64,000 nucleotides of DNA, taken from Neostapfia colusana. Taxonomy: Eukaryota; Streptophyta; Magnoliopsida; Poales; Poaceae. A program made the translations under genes and the position numbers. Each line of letters starts with the position of its first letter. Position 1 is the stretch's first letter. The stretch is from NCBI GenBank assembly GCA_030760725.1, contig JASWHV010000008.1:52985671-53049670 (forward strand), given 5' to 3'. This document shows, one piece after another, positions 23,285 to 34,973 of this stretch. The notes under the pieces are model-generated. The model did not search any database. It was not told the DNA's origin and saw only the letters and a program-made list of their open reading frames with translations.

Positions 23285-24386
23285 ATAGCATTGGCTCTCA
23301 CCACAAACTTGCTAAATGATGAGCTTAGAATCACCAAAGGCTTCAATGTCTTTGATTCCCATGTCAACCAGATGCCCTAAACCATTCAACAATGCCTCAT
23401 ACTCGGTTTGGTTGTTGGTGAACGTGAAGCTTACCCGAACAGAGAACTCATAGTTGTATTTGTGGGTGAAACCAACACATATCCAATTTCCTGATGTTTG
23501 TCAAACCGATCCATCAAAGAAGAGTTTCCATGGATATACCTCAACCATGCTTTCCTCTTTGAGTTCCACATCGTGCTCCACAATGAAGTTAGCTGCGACT
23601 TGGCGTTTCATGCTTCGGAGAGGCTCAAACACCAGGTTGTATTCCACCAGAGAGTATGCCCATTTACCTATCCTGCCACTTAGAATCGGTTGTTGCAACA
23701 TATGCTTGACAATGTCGTGTTGACATGTCACAAAGCAAGTACTAGGAAGAATGTAGTGCCGAAATTTAGAACAAGAATAGTAGACAGACAAACATAGCTT
23801 CTCAACAAAAGTGTACCTGGTCTCGGCATTTAAGAGTCTTCTACTCAAGTAAGCTATGGAGTATTACTTACCTTGGCTTTCTTGAGTTGGAACAGCTCCA
23901 ATAACTTGGTCTTGAGTAGCTATGTAGAGCCTAAAAGGTTGTCCCATCTTCGGTGCTCGCAAGACTGATGGTTTGATCAAGTATTCTTTGATTCTCTCGA
24001 AAGCCTTCTTCTGTTCTACCCCCAAGTGAACTACTGATCATGCTTGAGCTTCAAGAGAGGCATGAAGATCCCAATCTTGCACGCTAGGTTCACAATTAAC
24101 CTCCTGAAATAGCTCACCTTCCCTAGTAACCTCCGAACATCCTTCTTGCATATCGTCTCTCCTATCCTCTTGGTAGCTTCTACCTTCTTGGGATCAAACT
24201 CTGTGCCATGTTCATGCACGATGAAACCCAAGAAACGTCTAGCCGACATGGCAAACACACATTTGAGAGGATTCATCTTGAAGCCATACTTTCTCATCCT
24301 CTCAAAGGCTATCTTCAAGTCGGTCATGTGCCCTTAGAATCCAACCGACTTTACCACAAGATCATCGATGTACAACTCAAGGATAT
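23285..24386 (-). pseudogene. Element D pol, 3' part: RT end, RNase H and second RNase H
   Basis: From 24386 leftward on the minus strand: LELYIDDLVVKS (RT active site), a stop, then the RT thumb and connection (KCVFAMSARRFLGFIVHEHG), another stop near 24031, RNase H (SRRLLNAETRY), and near 23430 the segment NNQTEYEALLNGL followed by GDSKLI. The last fits the extra archaeal-type RNase H of Tat elements. A TAG interrupts it before the E insertion. Several stops make it dead. Confidence 0.82.
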
Positions 24387-27300
24387 TGTAAAGGCCCAAA
24401 AATCTGAATACAAAGAAAAATCTTGTTTGCAAAAGTCGGTTTCATATGTATGAAATTTGGGACTTGTTAAAACTTTTTCCACATGTGATAACACACATGA
24501 GGGCTCTCTTCACACAAGTTCAAACATTTGTTGAAAACTTGGAATCAAGAAGGATCTAAAACCAAGATGAGAAGTTCCCATATGTGTGAGAAAGCTAAAG
24601 TCGGATTTGGAACAAATTTGTTCAACTAAAAATTCAAATGAGAGCAGCACATTGAATTTCAAAACTATTGTGCTAAAAATCTCATTTGCAGCAGCCAAAT
24701 TAAAAATCAGATTTCATATTTGAATGCCTTAGGTCCAAATTAGTGGGTATGCATAGTTTCATGAATTATTGAAATGTTTTGCAACTCGTTTTCCAAAATG
24801 GAATTTAAATTGCAAAGAATTCTAACACCCATTCGAATTTGGATGAAACTTGCCCAATTGTCCAACTACATCTCAGATTTTAATTCCCATGGTTGAATTC
24901 CATTACATTCAAACTTTGGGAGATATTTAGGAGAGGGATAAGGGGGGACTGAACTGTGGGTCCCACAAGTCATTGAGGGAGCTGAAGATTGCAAAAGATC
25001 TTCAGTATAGAGCACAGTCTCTGTTTGCCTCTCTTCAGTCGGTTCACGAGACAGACCGAGGTGCAGCGCCGGTCGACACCGAGCAGCTCCCGAGCCACCT
25101 CCTCCTTGATCGGTTGCGCTAGCGAGCTACTTCTCCCGTCCTCATCACCTCAAAGCAACCACAGCACCGAGGCAGTTCTCTCCCCCTCGCACCCGAGAAC
25201 AGAAACGCACCCGTTCTGCTCTCGATCATTTAGCCACACAAAAAGCTCATGTGCAAGCCCAAGAAGAGCAGCAAAACGGCACCACAGACTCTCCCACGAC
25301 CCCCTCGCACTACAGCCGAGCAGTTCTTGGTTCTCCTCACTCAAGAGCAAGCCTTTCTGCGGCGGCCAAAAGCAACGACGACGAGGTGCTCTCATGGGCA
25401 GCCCTACAGAGAGGCTTTCACGACCAAGCAAGAGGACCGTTGGACGCGCACGACATCCACACAGCTCACCTCCGAGGCTTGAGCCAAAAGGTGGATCGTC
25501 GACGACGAATTTTGCAAAGTTCTTCCGCCGGTGTAAACGGACCCACGGGTAAGAAAGTTTCAAATTCGTGATCAATACTTGTTTAGGGTCCACAAAAATT
25601 CACACACAGAAGCTAGACTTGCTTAGCAATCTTTCTTCTTCACAAACCTTAGCATGGAACCCACGGTAGAAGGTCTACTCTGAGCTTTTCCGACAGCGAC
25701 CGCGATAGGAAGCATCGGGCGCACGATGAACCCTAGTTTGGGGACTTTCCCGAGCCCGTGTGCGGCCATGTCGAGCTTCTCCAGCCCTCACTGGTGCTGT
25801 AGGACCTTTCCAGGGAGCTTTTAACGGGCTAGCTCATCGGGGCGACATCGCCGGAGTTCCACCAAGCCGTCGTGTCGTCGCAAGCTACTTTGGAGGCTCT
25901 GCCGGCTCGAGAGGACCGCACCAGCGTGTTCCTCGCACGAAACTAGGGCTTAGCGGCGAGTTTGAGCGTTGGAGATGGTCGGACGACCGATTTCGGGGTT
26001 ATTCCGGCGAGCCCGGTGGCGATATCACGCGGGGGCGGGAGGTAGACGAAGGAGCTGCCGACCCCACTCGTCAATCGCATGGAATCAGTGATCAGATCTT
26101 CTGTGGCGCCGGATTAACTGTGGCGACGCGGGAAATAGCTATGTAGCCCCGTGTGGCTTGTTTCAGTGCATGACACGTGTGCTCCCTGGACCCACTGACA
26201 TATTTAACTTTTCCACGATTTATTCAAATCCTAGATTTTCCCCAAACTTTAGAAGAGCATGACTTTTGCTAGGAAACTCCAAATTTAGTGATTCAAATTG
26301 GGTTATATTCAGATTGACAAACTCTATCCAAATATGCAACCCAATTTGTATGAAAGTCATTATTTAATTCTAGAAATATTTTTAATATTTTCAGAAAAAG
26401 AATTTTAGAGTGAGTTTGGTTCATCCAAAAATCCTCCAATTTTGCCAGAATATTCTATAGGGTGTTATTAGACTCCTGTAAAAGTTTCAGCCCATTTGGA
26501 GTTTATCTGATCCGTATAATTTAGATTGTAAGTTGCTGTGTTCAAAAGAAATACATAAACAATTTTCAGAGAATTTCCAAAACATGGAAATTCAGTTCTG
26601 GGCAATTCTTAGTTCCAAAAATCATAGGAAAATTCATGTAGGCTCTATGAACCATAATCGAAATTGTAGTTCACTAAGTTTGACATGAACATGGGTGTGA
26701 CCTCAGAATTAATTCCTCTTTGCTTAATTGCTTAGAAAATTGTTCTGAATAAACCACTCAATGAAAAGTGATAATTTTTGGTCCAGATAACTTTCTTGTG
26801 ACAAGGGAATCACATGAAAATTTTAAACTCCATTGGAGCCCTCGATCACCACTGTCCTGTGTAACCTCTCAAGATGATCAACACACAAGTGGAGATAGCA
26901 CTCAACACTTGATCATAGTGCTTAAATCCAACCTAAACCACTAGCACCAGTGTCATTTTAAATTATTAAATAGAGTTCTAGTTTTTAAACTGTCATTAGA
27001 TCTTATTAGCAAAAGCTTTTCAATTAAATACATATGCATGATCATATCGTGTAGCATCTAAGTGAGCACGTGTGAAGGGATTGGAGTGAAGATCAAGGAA
27101 GGGAGGAAAGCAAGTGATCAAGTACCAAGTGATCGTCACTAACTGATTGCATTCTTAGTCACCTACAAAACAGGCAAGCCCCGGTTTGCATTTGAACAGT
27201 TTTATAAAACATTTCCATTTCTAGAGATCATAGCTTGAATTGTTTGTTTGCATTAAGTCTAGTTGATATTGAAAATCCCAATTGCATGACCAGAAATATC

Positions 27301-27651
27301 TAAGGGAGAAAGGGTAGAATAGCACCTCCTCGGGTGAATTTGGCTACGCTGATGTTAGTAGGAAAGGTTCGGTAGAAGTCGAGTAGTTGGAATCTACTCA
27401 CGAGTTTAGGGCTGGTATATTCGGAGTGGGTCAAGAATAGAAATGATGAGGAAAGTTCACACGAAAGAAATGGAGACCGAGTAGGGAGGTTTAGATGCAG
27501 CAGGCTGCGGACCGTGCGTGCATAGCCCTGCCTGTGTCGGTTAAGTCTCGTCCGTGCTTGGCCCTGTTGGACAAGTTTGAGTTGTGTACCGAGCACATAC
27601 TGGCTATATGGGACCCTAGGAAACCGATGTACCTTGGGAGATCCACATTGG

Positions 27652-27818
27652 TGTTAGACACTGTAATTACGTGTGTGTCACAAGGGCATATTAGTCATTA
27701 GTGAGGGATTAGGGTTAGGGGTAGTTTAGTCCTTTTCCCCCACCTAATCCCTCTATATAATCATCTGTGTACCTCAGCATTATCATCCATCTAATACAGC
27801 CACAATCATTCTCTAATA
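27652..27818 (+). repeat. 5' LTR of copia G (167 bp)
   Basis: Runs from tgttagacac to ctctaata, followed directly by the primer site. It includes a TATA-like tatataat near 27753. The terminal bases are TG...TA rather than TG...CA. Confidence 0.9.
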
Positions 27819-27832
27819 TGGTATCAGCTAGG
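27819..27832 (+). other. Primer binding site of copia G
   Basis: tggtatcagctagg follows the LTR directly. The first nine bases are the tRNA-Met-type word. The same site is found in H (56860-56873). Confidence 0.8.
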
Positions 27833-27889
27833 AACTAATTAGGATTAGGGCCTAACCCTAACCCTAATGACCCAACTGCCGCCGCCGCA

Positions 27890-28367
27890 GTGGACCTTCA
27901 TCTCCCGGCAGTAGGTGGAGATAGAACGGTCACCCTCGACGGTGTTCTGGAACCGAGTGCTGATGTGAAGGGCTCGAGTCGCACGGTTCCCTAGAAACCG
28001 CTGCTCAAGGACCAACCAGGCCCGTCGAGCAGTGCCGCCACCGTGCTGCCTCACGATGTCCTGTAGCTCCTCCGTCAAGGAGCCAAGGATCCAGGATAGG
28101 ACCAGGCTGTCCATGCTGATCCAGGACACCAATACTGACGAATCGTCCTGGAGGACGTGGTCGTCGAGGCAGTAACGCCTCAGCGTGAGCAGCACCATAT
28201 CACGCCACCGGGCATATGAGGTGGACTCGGAGCTGAGAACAATCGGCACGAGCGTCCGGATGTTCTGAATCCCTGCGGCCTGCACATGAAGAGCGGCCAC
28301 AAGTGAAGCCGAGTACGTACCAGCGTCCGAGGGAGGCTCGTGGGCAGTTGAGCGGTTTGACGGGGCT
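27890..28367 (-). pseudogene. Inverted gag fragment of copia G
   Basis: On the minus strand this reads a copia Gag segment: TSYARWRDMVLLTLRRY, then LEQRFLGNRATRALHISTRF and STYCREMK, which is the UBN2-type gag of plant copia. An open minus frame spans 28420-27845, but its first codons are only antisense to the pol linker. The fragment faces opposite to the element's LTRs and pol, so it cannot be made as Gag from the LTR promoter. Break points near 27890 and 28350-28367 are estimated by comparison with E and may be off by some bases. Confidence 0.85.
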
Positions 28368-29687
28368 GCTTTCTCGTCGACGGCATCTCCACCGACCGAT
28401 CCTTCTTCGATCTCACCCATACCTACTTCCGTGCGCAGCGCCCTCGTCGACTCTCACTGGCACCGCACTATGGAGGAAGAGTATGAGGCCCTGCTTGCCA
28501 ACCGGACGTGGGACCTGGTTCCCCGTCCCGGACATGGCAATGTTGTCACGGGCAAGTGGGTGTTCACGCATAAGAATAAGGCAGATGGTACCTTGGAGAG
28601 GTACAAGGCTCGGTGGGTACTCCAGGGTTTCACTCAGCGCCCCGGAGTCGACTACGACGAGACTTTCAGCCCGGTGGTAAAGCTGGCGACGGTTCGTACT
28701 GTACTGTCGCTAGCTCTCTCGCGTTCTTGGCCTGTCCACCAGTTGGACGTCAAGAATGCCTTCCTCCACGGTACACTGACCGAGACGGTGTACTGCAGTC
28801 AGCCGGCAGGGTTTGTGGATTTAGCTCACCCAGACATGGTCTATAAGCTGAACAAATCACTGTACGGACTGAAGCAGGCACCGCGAGCCTGGTATAGCCG
28901 GTTCGCATCCTTCTTGGTCTCACAGGGTTCATTGAAGCTAAGTCGGACACTTCGCTGTTTTTCTATCGACGAGGCAGTGACACTGCTTACCTCCTACTGT
29001 ACGTCGATGACATTGTACTGACAGCATATAGTCCGGTTCTGCTTTAGCGAACCATTTCTGCTTTACAGCAGGAGTTCGCTATGAAGGACCTGGGTCGTCT
29101 CCACCACTTCCTGGGTATTGCGGTCGAGGACCGACCAGGCGTCCTATTCCTTCACCAGCGATAGTACTGCCTGGATATCCTCCAGCGAGCGAGCATGGCT
29201 GAGTGCAAGCCGTGGTCCACTCCAGTGGATACTCAGGCGAAGCTCTCCGCTACCGACGGGGCACCCGTCTCTGACCCCACTTCTTACAGGAGTCTTGCAG
29301 GTGCTCTTCAGTACCTCACCTTCACCAGGCCAGATATCTCGTATGCGGTTCAGCAGGTGTGCCTCCACATGCATGACCCGAGGAAGCCGCACCTCACCGC
29401 TGTGAAGCGGATTCTTTGGTATCTACGAGGTACCCTCGACTACGACCTTCTCCTTCGACGTGACACGGCCTCTAAGCTGGTCGTGTACACCGACGCTGAC
29501 TGGGCAGGCAGCGCGGACACACGATGTTCTACTTCTGGGTACGCCGTCTTTCTGGGCGGTAACCTCGTCTCCTGGTCCTCGAAGCGACAGCCCGTGCTGT
29601 CGCGCTCGAGTGCTGAGGCGGAGTATCGCGCCGTGGCTAACGGCGTGGCTGAGGCCTCCTCGCTTCAGCATCTACTTTAGGAGCTCC
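28350..29687 (+). pseudogene. RT and RNase H of copia G, broken
   Basis: The forward frame resumes in the pol linker and reads RT from HWHRTMEEEYEALL through KNAFLHGTLTETVYC to about 29021. It then shifts frame around the active site (YVDDIVL is present in another frame near 29000) and has a stop before the RNase H segment 29195-29680 (DADWAGS, SAEAEYRAVA). The RNase H end is missing, removed by the deletion that joins it to the 3' LTR. Closely related to E. Confidence 0.88.
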
Positions 29688-29841
29688 ACACTATAATTAC
29701 GTGTGTATCACAAGGGCTTATTAGTCATTAGTGAGGGATTAGGGGTAGTTTAGTCCTTTCCCCCACCTAATCCCTATATATAATTATCCCTGTACCTCAG
29801 CATTATCATCCATCTAATACAGCCACAATCATCCTCTAATA
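29688..29841 (+). repeat. 3' LTR of copia G, first six bases missing
   Basis: It aligns with 27658-27818. The word acact (29688-29692) is shared by the end of the RNase H gene (ctccacact in E) and the LTR start (gacact), so a deletion at this 5-base microhomology removed the pol end, the polypurine tract and the LTR tip. Confidence 0.85.
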
Positions 29842-30816
29842 ATTGGAACTTTTCTAACTGCCTTAGGCTTTCGGCGTCAGGGTAGCAGGAGGTAACTCGC
29901 TCAAGAACATACCACTGTGCGTATGTACCTTGAGGGAGCTTGCGGACTCGGGACAGTTAGACTTCGTCCTGTGTGGAAGATCTTGGGAAAGGTGGCCACG
30001 TACAACGGCAGTCGAGGTTGCTGCCGGCAACTCAGAGTACAGGTGTACGTGTCGTGTAGTCCGGGCGTGTACTGATTCAAATCACCATCGCTCGCGGCTA
30101 TATGAGCATACTTGCCCACTGCGTCATGACGTAGTAACAACTGAACTGGTTTTCTTATGAACTTGATAAGACTGTGATGTAACTTGTATTGCAACCATGA
30201 TTGAATTAGAGATAGGCTCATTAAACTGTACTTTCGCCTTGTGCAAGGAGCATCGCAACAAAGCGTTTCTTGTTTGATTGTGCAGTTGTGATGCTGTTCG
30301 GTTCAAGGTCTGTACAATGAGGCTTAAAATCTGAAAGTTAAGGATCAACTTTAGGCGAGTCCTTTATGCAAATCTAGCTATCCTAATTGTAACCCATCGT
30401 GCATGTAGAGTTTCTTGTTTAGGAGAGACGGATCAGGCTTGCTGAGACTATGTGCTCACGCTTGCTATATAAGTGGTTTTGCAAGTTAACATCGATACTA
30501 AGAAGAAGGTTGTCCGGTGAGACTCGGAGACTTCCGAGTCGTGTAACACAGGGAGAACCCAGCTGCTGTTGTTGTCTTCGTGTTGCTAGCTAGAGGAGTC
30601 CACGGGCTGGACCTCATCTTGAGTGCTCTTTAGTTATTTGACGTGAGTTGTTAGACTTCTGGTGTAGCTACTTGATGTAAACTATTTACAAAGAAAACTT
30701 GTAAGCTTCCGTTATTGTTTTATGTAATGCATGGTTCCTTATATGTGTGTTGTTGGGTGCCGCACAACACGACACCACCCAATGCGATTTTTCTCGGCGA
30801 GTGTCGACCCCTCTCA

Positions 30817-32174
30817 GATATCTCCCAACAGATCGTGGAAGATCAAGTTCATAGCCCTTTGGTTTGTTGCACCGACGTTCTTCAACCCAAAGGTCATCAC
30901 AATCCACTCAAAGAGTCCCACGAACCCCGGACAACAGAAGGTCGTCTTTGATGTGTCTTCCTTAGCCATGAAGATCTGGTTGTACCCCGCATTGGCGTCC
31001 AAGAAGTTGATCGTCTTGTGCCCTGAAGAATGTTGATTAACATGTCGGCAATAGGCATGGGGTACTCATCCTTGGGTGTAGCCTGGTTGAGGTCTCGAAA
31101 GCCTATGTAAATCCTTAGTTTCCCTGTGTTTTTCTTCTCTATCGGGACTATGTTTGAACCCACTTGGCATATCTACAAAGCCGAATGAACCTAGCATGGA
31201 GTAGACGATTCACTTCTTCCTTGATCTTGTCGTGTATAGCTAGGTTGAATCGTCTAAAAGGCTGTTTGTGAAGCCTAATACCTGGCTTGATCGGCAACTT
31301 ATGCTCCACAAGGTCTTGGTTGAGCCCTGCCATCTCGGTGTACTCCCATGCAAAGCAATCTATGTTGATGAGAGTTGGTTAATGTGCCAATCCCCCACCA
31401 AGGTTCACCTCCTTTAACTCGTCCACAAAAGAAAACCCTTGCCCAAGCTTTCCCATCTCATTAAATCTTCAACTAGCTTTCCCATATCGTTCTTGCCTAA
31501 AGGATATTGCTTGGTTCTCTCCTGTAGGCAAGCTGAAGGACTTTGTTTATCCAACATCCTCAAGTTACATTGCTAAGTCGGGTGATATCAGTTGGCTTTA
31601 CACACACGAGTACAAACCCATCCCTTCCAACACTTACAAAGTCATAGTCGGTGAGGTCCCAACCGGTGAGACACCTAATGTCGTCGTGTTGGAGGTCAGA
31701 TGACTCGGCCATCACCACACAAGCCGAGTTATCAGCTTCAACCACTTCTACTTCGTCGCCAACCCATTGAACAAGACATTGATGAAGTGTAGATGGCACA
31801 CACCCATTGGCATGGATCCAATCTCGTCCAAAGAGTAGGTTGTACCTGCTTCTCACGTTGACAACGAATAAAGTCATGGGTATTGTCTTGCTCCCTACAG
31901 TGAGTTCCACGGACGACACCCCTCTAGCCTCTGTTGGGTCTCCAGTAAACCCACATAACGTCGTGTTGGTCTTGATGAGATTAGCCTCCCGGTACTCAAG
32001 TCTCTCAAACATGGTTATGGGCATGATGTTCACCCTAGCTCCTCCGTCGACCAACATGCGCCCAACTGGTGTTCCATAAACGTGTCCTTTGATGTAGAGG
32101 GGCTTCATGTGTTGGTCGAGCTGTTCTGGCTTCTCAAAGACTACATTCTTGGCTCCTAATTCGAGCTCAGCCAC
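30817..32174 (-). pseudogene. Element D protease and N-terminal half of RT
   Basis: Minus strand from 32174: a 204-codon open frame with the aspartic protease motif MLVDGGARVNIMP and a following LLFGRDWIHANG. RT follows in pieces: VEHKLPIKPG (31333-31148), FRDLNQATPKDEYPMP (31163-30897, then a frame shift), and DANAGYNQIF with VMTFGLKNVGATNQRAMN (31002-30814). The frame then meets C' at LLGDI, just before the active site. Two frame shifts in the RT show decay. Confidence 0.85.
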
Positions 32175-33518
32175 CTCAACCTCCGGGATGCAAAACTCAG
32201 CTGGTAGATGGAAACACCATGTTCACTTCGACCTAGTTTTCATCCCTCCTGTGGTGTCTCCTTCTGTCTCATGGTTCCCAGCTTCCTCCCAGACAATCCT
32301 CTTCTCCTTCCAGGTCTTCCAGCAAGTTCCAAGGCTCTCAGCCTTTGTACACACGTCTTCTGGGTCTTGTTGAACCCTATGGGACACCATTGGGGTTTTG
32401 GCTTCGTTCCTAGAGCTACTGCCTTGATCATGTTTTGTTTCACCCCTTCTGGCTTCACATTCCATCTGTTGAGCCGTGTTTAAGCTATTTTGGGCTGGTC
32501 GGTTGATGCCTTAAGTTGTTGTGGTCGTGCACGTTCAACCAGCCTTTGTCCCTCGTGCTTGAGTGTTGGCGTGATACCTGGTCCGACGATGACTCTTCCC
32601 TCAGGAGACACCAACCAAGAACTTCTGATAGGAGGCCCTAGATCAGCCTTGGTTCTCTCGGTTTTGCTTGGACCAGCATCCTTCTTAGTGTTGGAGCTAC
32701 CAACCTCGTGCCGTTTACCCAAGCCTTGTGTTGTGAACTGGCCTTCATTCCCCTAGTTGCTAGGGGCCAATTCATCTTGGATTACACAAGGTACCGATCC
32801 AATCATCAGCACTTGGTGTCCCATTTTCGTGTTTTTCTCGGTTTGGTTCTCCCTGGCATGTCTCTTGGGTGGGGTGGAAGAACCAGTGCTCCCTAGTGGT
32901 TTTCGCCTCAGTTTCCATGTGTTGGTGCGGCTTCCTTGCTTACCCGGTTGCTGCTCCCACGCCCGGGCCCCCCAAGACTCTCGGGAGGGCCTTTTCCCTT
33001 GGAAAATGATCGATTTCTCATGGTACCGATGGTTCCCAACCCATGCCCCCCTGAGCCCATTGAGAAGGCTGTTTTCCTCGGGAAATCATTGGCTTTTCGG
33101 TGTGCCAATGACTCCCAAGCCCGCATCTGCCAAGGGTGCTCCCAAGGCTTCGGTTGGAGCTGATCACGAACTCGTTGCCCTTGCAATCTTTCAACCTATG
33201 GAAGACACTTTTCCTTGGCTTCCTTCTGAGGTACTTGGTGATCAAATAATCCGAGGTCGGCTTGAATTGGGTGGTCTTCCTTGGTTCATTGAGCTTCCAT
33301 ATGCCGACTTCAAGGTTTCGGGGCTTGATCATCTTCTTTCGTAGATCATCGGATACGATCACATTCTTTCCTTTGTTTGTGGATGCCTGATCGATCCTCA
33401 CAAGGATCTTCTTCCCTTCGAGGTTCACCATGTTGACAGGGAAGGGGTCGGTGTCAAGCTCCATCCGGTGGCTATCACTGAGTGTCAACCGGCCATCGTT
33501 GAGAGCTGATTGTACCTG
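32175..33518 (-). pseudogene. Element D linker between gag and protease
   Basis: About 1.3 kb of minus-strand sequence. The 33488-33018 frame continues after the gag knuckle (DSHRMELDTDPFPVNMV) and shows it belongs to the gag-protease linker. The rest is in broken frames rich in charged residues. No separate gene is seen, and plus-strand frames here are shadows. Confidence 0.6.
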
Positions 33519-34973
33519 TCAACGAAAGAAGTTGCACTTGTTAGTGGAATGAGAGTAAGAGTCGTGCCACTTACAATAGTGTTTGTTGGCTAGTTGCTCG
33601 AGTGGTGGGACAACATGGCCTTTCTTCAACTTGATCACTCGGTTTTGCAAGAGCACATCAAAGAGTTGGTCACACTTTGTTACATCGAAGGTGAACTTTA
33701 TCTCCTCCCTCTTCCCGGGGCTGGGCTTCAAGAATGTGCAAGCTAGGGGCTTGTTCTTGTGGTTTTCAACCCACTCGGCCACACAAACCTCTATCTCATC
33801 GTCGTTGGTCGAGTCTTCCCCGAGCTGGTTAACATGTTGCTTCTCTCGGTCCCTGTGGTTGATTTTTTTGAACCGGCCTTGTGCCTTGGCTTCTCTGGCT
33901 CGGTTCTCATGTGCCACAACTCGCTGCAGGACCTGGTTGATGTCTCCAAACGCAACGCCATCCATCTTCTCCTTGACGTATGGTAGGAGTCCTGCAAACG
34001 TTAGAGCGGCCAAATTCTTTTCCCCTATGGTTAGGCTAAAGCATTTGTTCCTAGTCTCCCTAAACCTTTTGATGTATTCGGTCACGAGTTCATTGTGTTT
34101 TTGCCTTACTGCTGTTAGGTGGAACAATCTTAGTTCGGTCTCATTAGTGAAGAAGTACTCGTGAAACTTTTGTTCTAAACACGGTCAAGTTAAGACAGAA
34201 TTGGGAGCTACCAAAGTAAACCACCTAAAGGTCGTGCCGGTTAGGGACAAGAGGAACAATCTGATCCGGTGTACATCCGTGATTCCTATGTCATTGCACT
34301 GGATCATGAATTGGCCTACGTGTTCTTGAGTAATTTTTGAATCCTCTCCACTAAACTTAGAGAAATCCGGCACCCTAAAGCCCCTAGGATACGGGACATT
34401 GTCACAGTGGTCGAGGTAAGGCTTTCGGTAGTTTCTAATGTTTGCCCTAGTTACTACCCCAAGCTCTCTAAGTGTCCTAGTCACTTGATCTCTAAGCTCA
34501 TCGTGTGGTGCGTTGTTCTGTGGCACGGGAGGTTCAACTAAGTTGCAAGGTGAAACTTGTGGAGGCGGTGGAGGGAAGTACGCGTTAGGTACTGGCCCGA
34601 GCGGTACACCACTCCCCGTGGGTGGGATGACAGGTTTATATGCAACCGTTTGGTAGTATGGCCGCTGCATTTTCACTATTGGCTGCCTAGCTTGTGTGCA
34701 CGTCGGTGGCATGCAAAGTGACGAAGTGTTGGCTACGTTCCTTGCTGCAGTACTCGTGTTGATGTCTACACGTTTGCCCCCACCTCATCTTGCACTTGTT
34801 GCACGGTACTTCGGTTTTCCGGATGAAGGTTTCAATCTATAGTATGTTCTACATTGGCTTCGAACGTGTCGAAAGAATTCTTGAGTCTATCCGCTACCGA
34901 AGATGTTATCTGCTCTAAAGCAGTGTTGTACTTGGTAGAAATCGATACATCTACAAGTTGAACAAGTTCTTCG
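33519..34973 (-). pseudogene. Element D gag, N-terminus missing
   Basis: Minus strand from the junction at 34973: an EELVQLVDVSIS segment, then a 175-codon open piece (34712-34185) with VPYPRGFRVPDFSKFSG and a 202-codon piece (34127-33519) with EYIKRFRETRNKCFS and a terminal CKWHDSYSHSTNKC, a short zinc-binding-like motif typical of Tat gag. A frame break lies near 34150. The start of gag, leader and LTR of D are lost at the junction. Confidence 0.82.

Larger units (their letters stand above)
27652..29841 (+). mobile_element. Element G: internally rearranged copia element (2190 bp) in C'
   Basis: It is bounded by LTRs and by attgg on both sides (27647-27651 and 29842-29846). The contents are a 167-bp 5' LTR, primer site, a gag segment in the opposite orientation, then RT and RNase H in the forward orientation, then a slightly truncated 3' LTR. 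Protease and integrase are absent. Same family as E and H. It moved, if at all after rearrangement, only with help from other copies. Confidence 0.9.
24387..30816 (+). mobile_element. Element C': second copy of the C-family solo LTR, split by copia G
   Basis: Starts tgtaaaggccc and ends cccctctca, with perfect 5-bp duplications gatat at 24382-24386 and 30817-30821. Without G its length is about 4.24 kb. It matches C across the whole unit, including the donor-like gtaag (25549), the word gcaagccccggtttgcat (27174), the hairpin at 27381 and the end region near 30750. No retroelement protein is encoded. Open frames of 125-190 codons at 24989-25593 have no counterpart in C and are likely chance. 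Confidence 0.83.
23285..34973 (-). mobile_element. Element D: Tat-like Ty3/gypsy element on the minus strand, split by insertion C'
   Basis: Reading the minus strand: gag (34973 to 33519), linker, protease and RT (32174 to 30817), interruption by C', then the rest of RT, RNase H and a second RNase H (24386 to 23285), cut by copia E. The reading join across C' restores the RT active site (LLGDI then LELYIDDL). A second RNase H domain after pol is a hallmark of the Tat lineage. No LTR of D lies in the window. The right edge at 34973 is an abrupt junction with element B'. Confidence 0.85.

Noticed and set aside
24989..25593. Overlapping open frames of 106-187 codons in C' (both strands)
   Set aside because: They are not kept in the homologous part of C, lie in a GC-rich stretch with few stops, and have no recognisable motif.
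27714..27870. Telomere-like words (TTAGGG, CCCTAA) in the copia LTRs and leader, also near 23187 and 56980
   Set aside because: They are short, imperfect, differ from the plant telomere unit TTTAGGG and recur as part of the copia LTR/leader in every copy.
31807..33344. Plus-strand frames of 75-195 codons over element D
   Set aside because: They lie opposite the minus-strand gag, linker and protease, whose motifs are clear.
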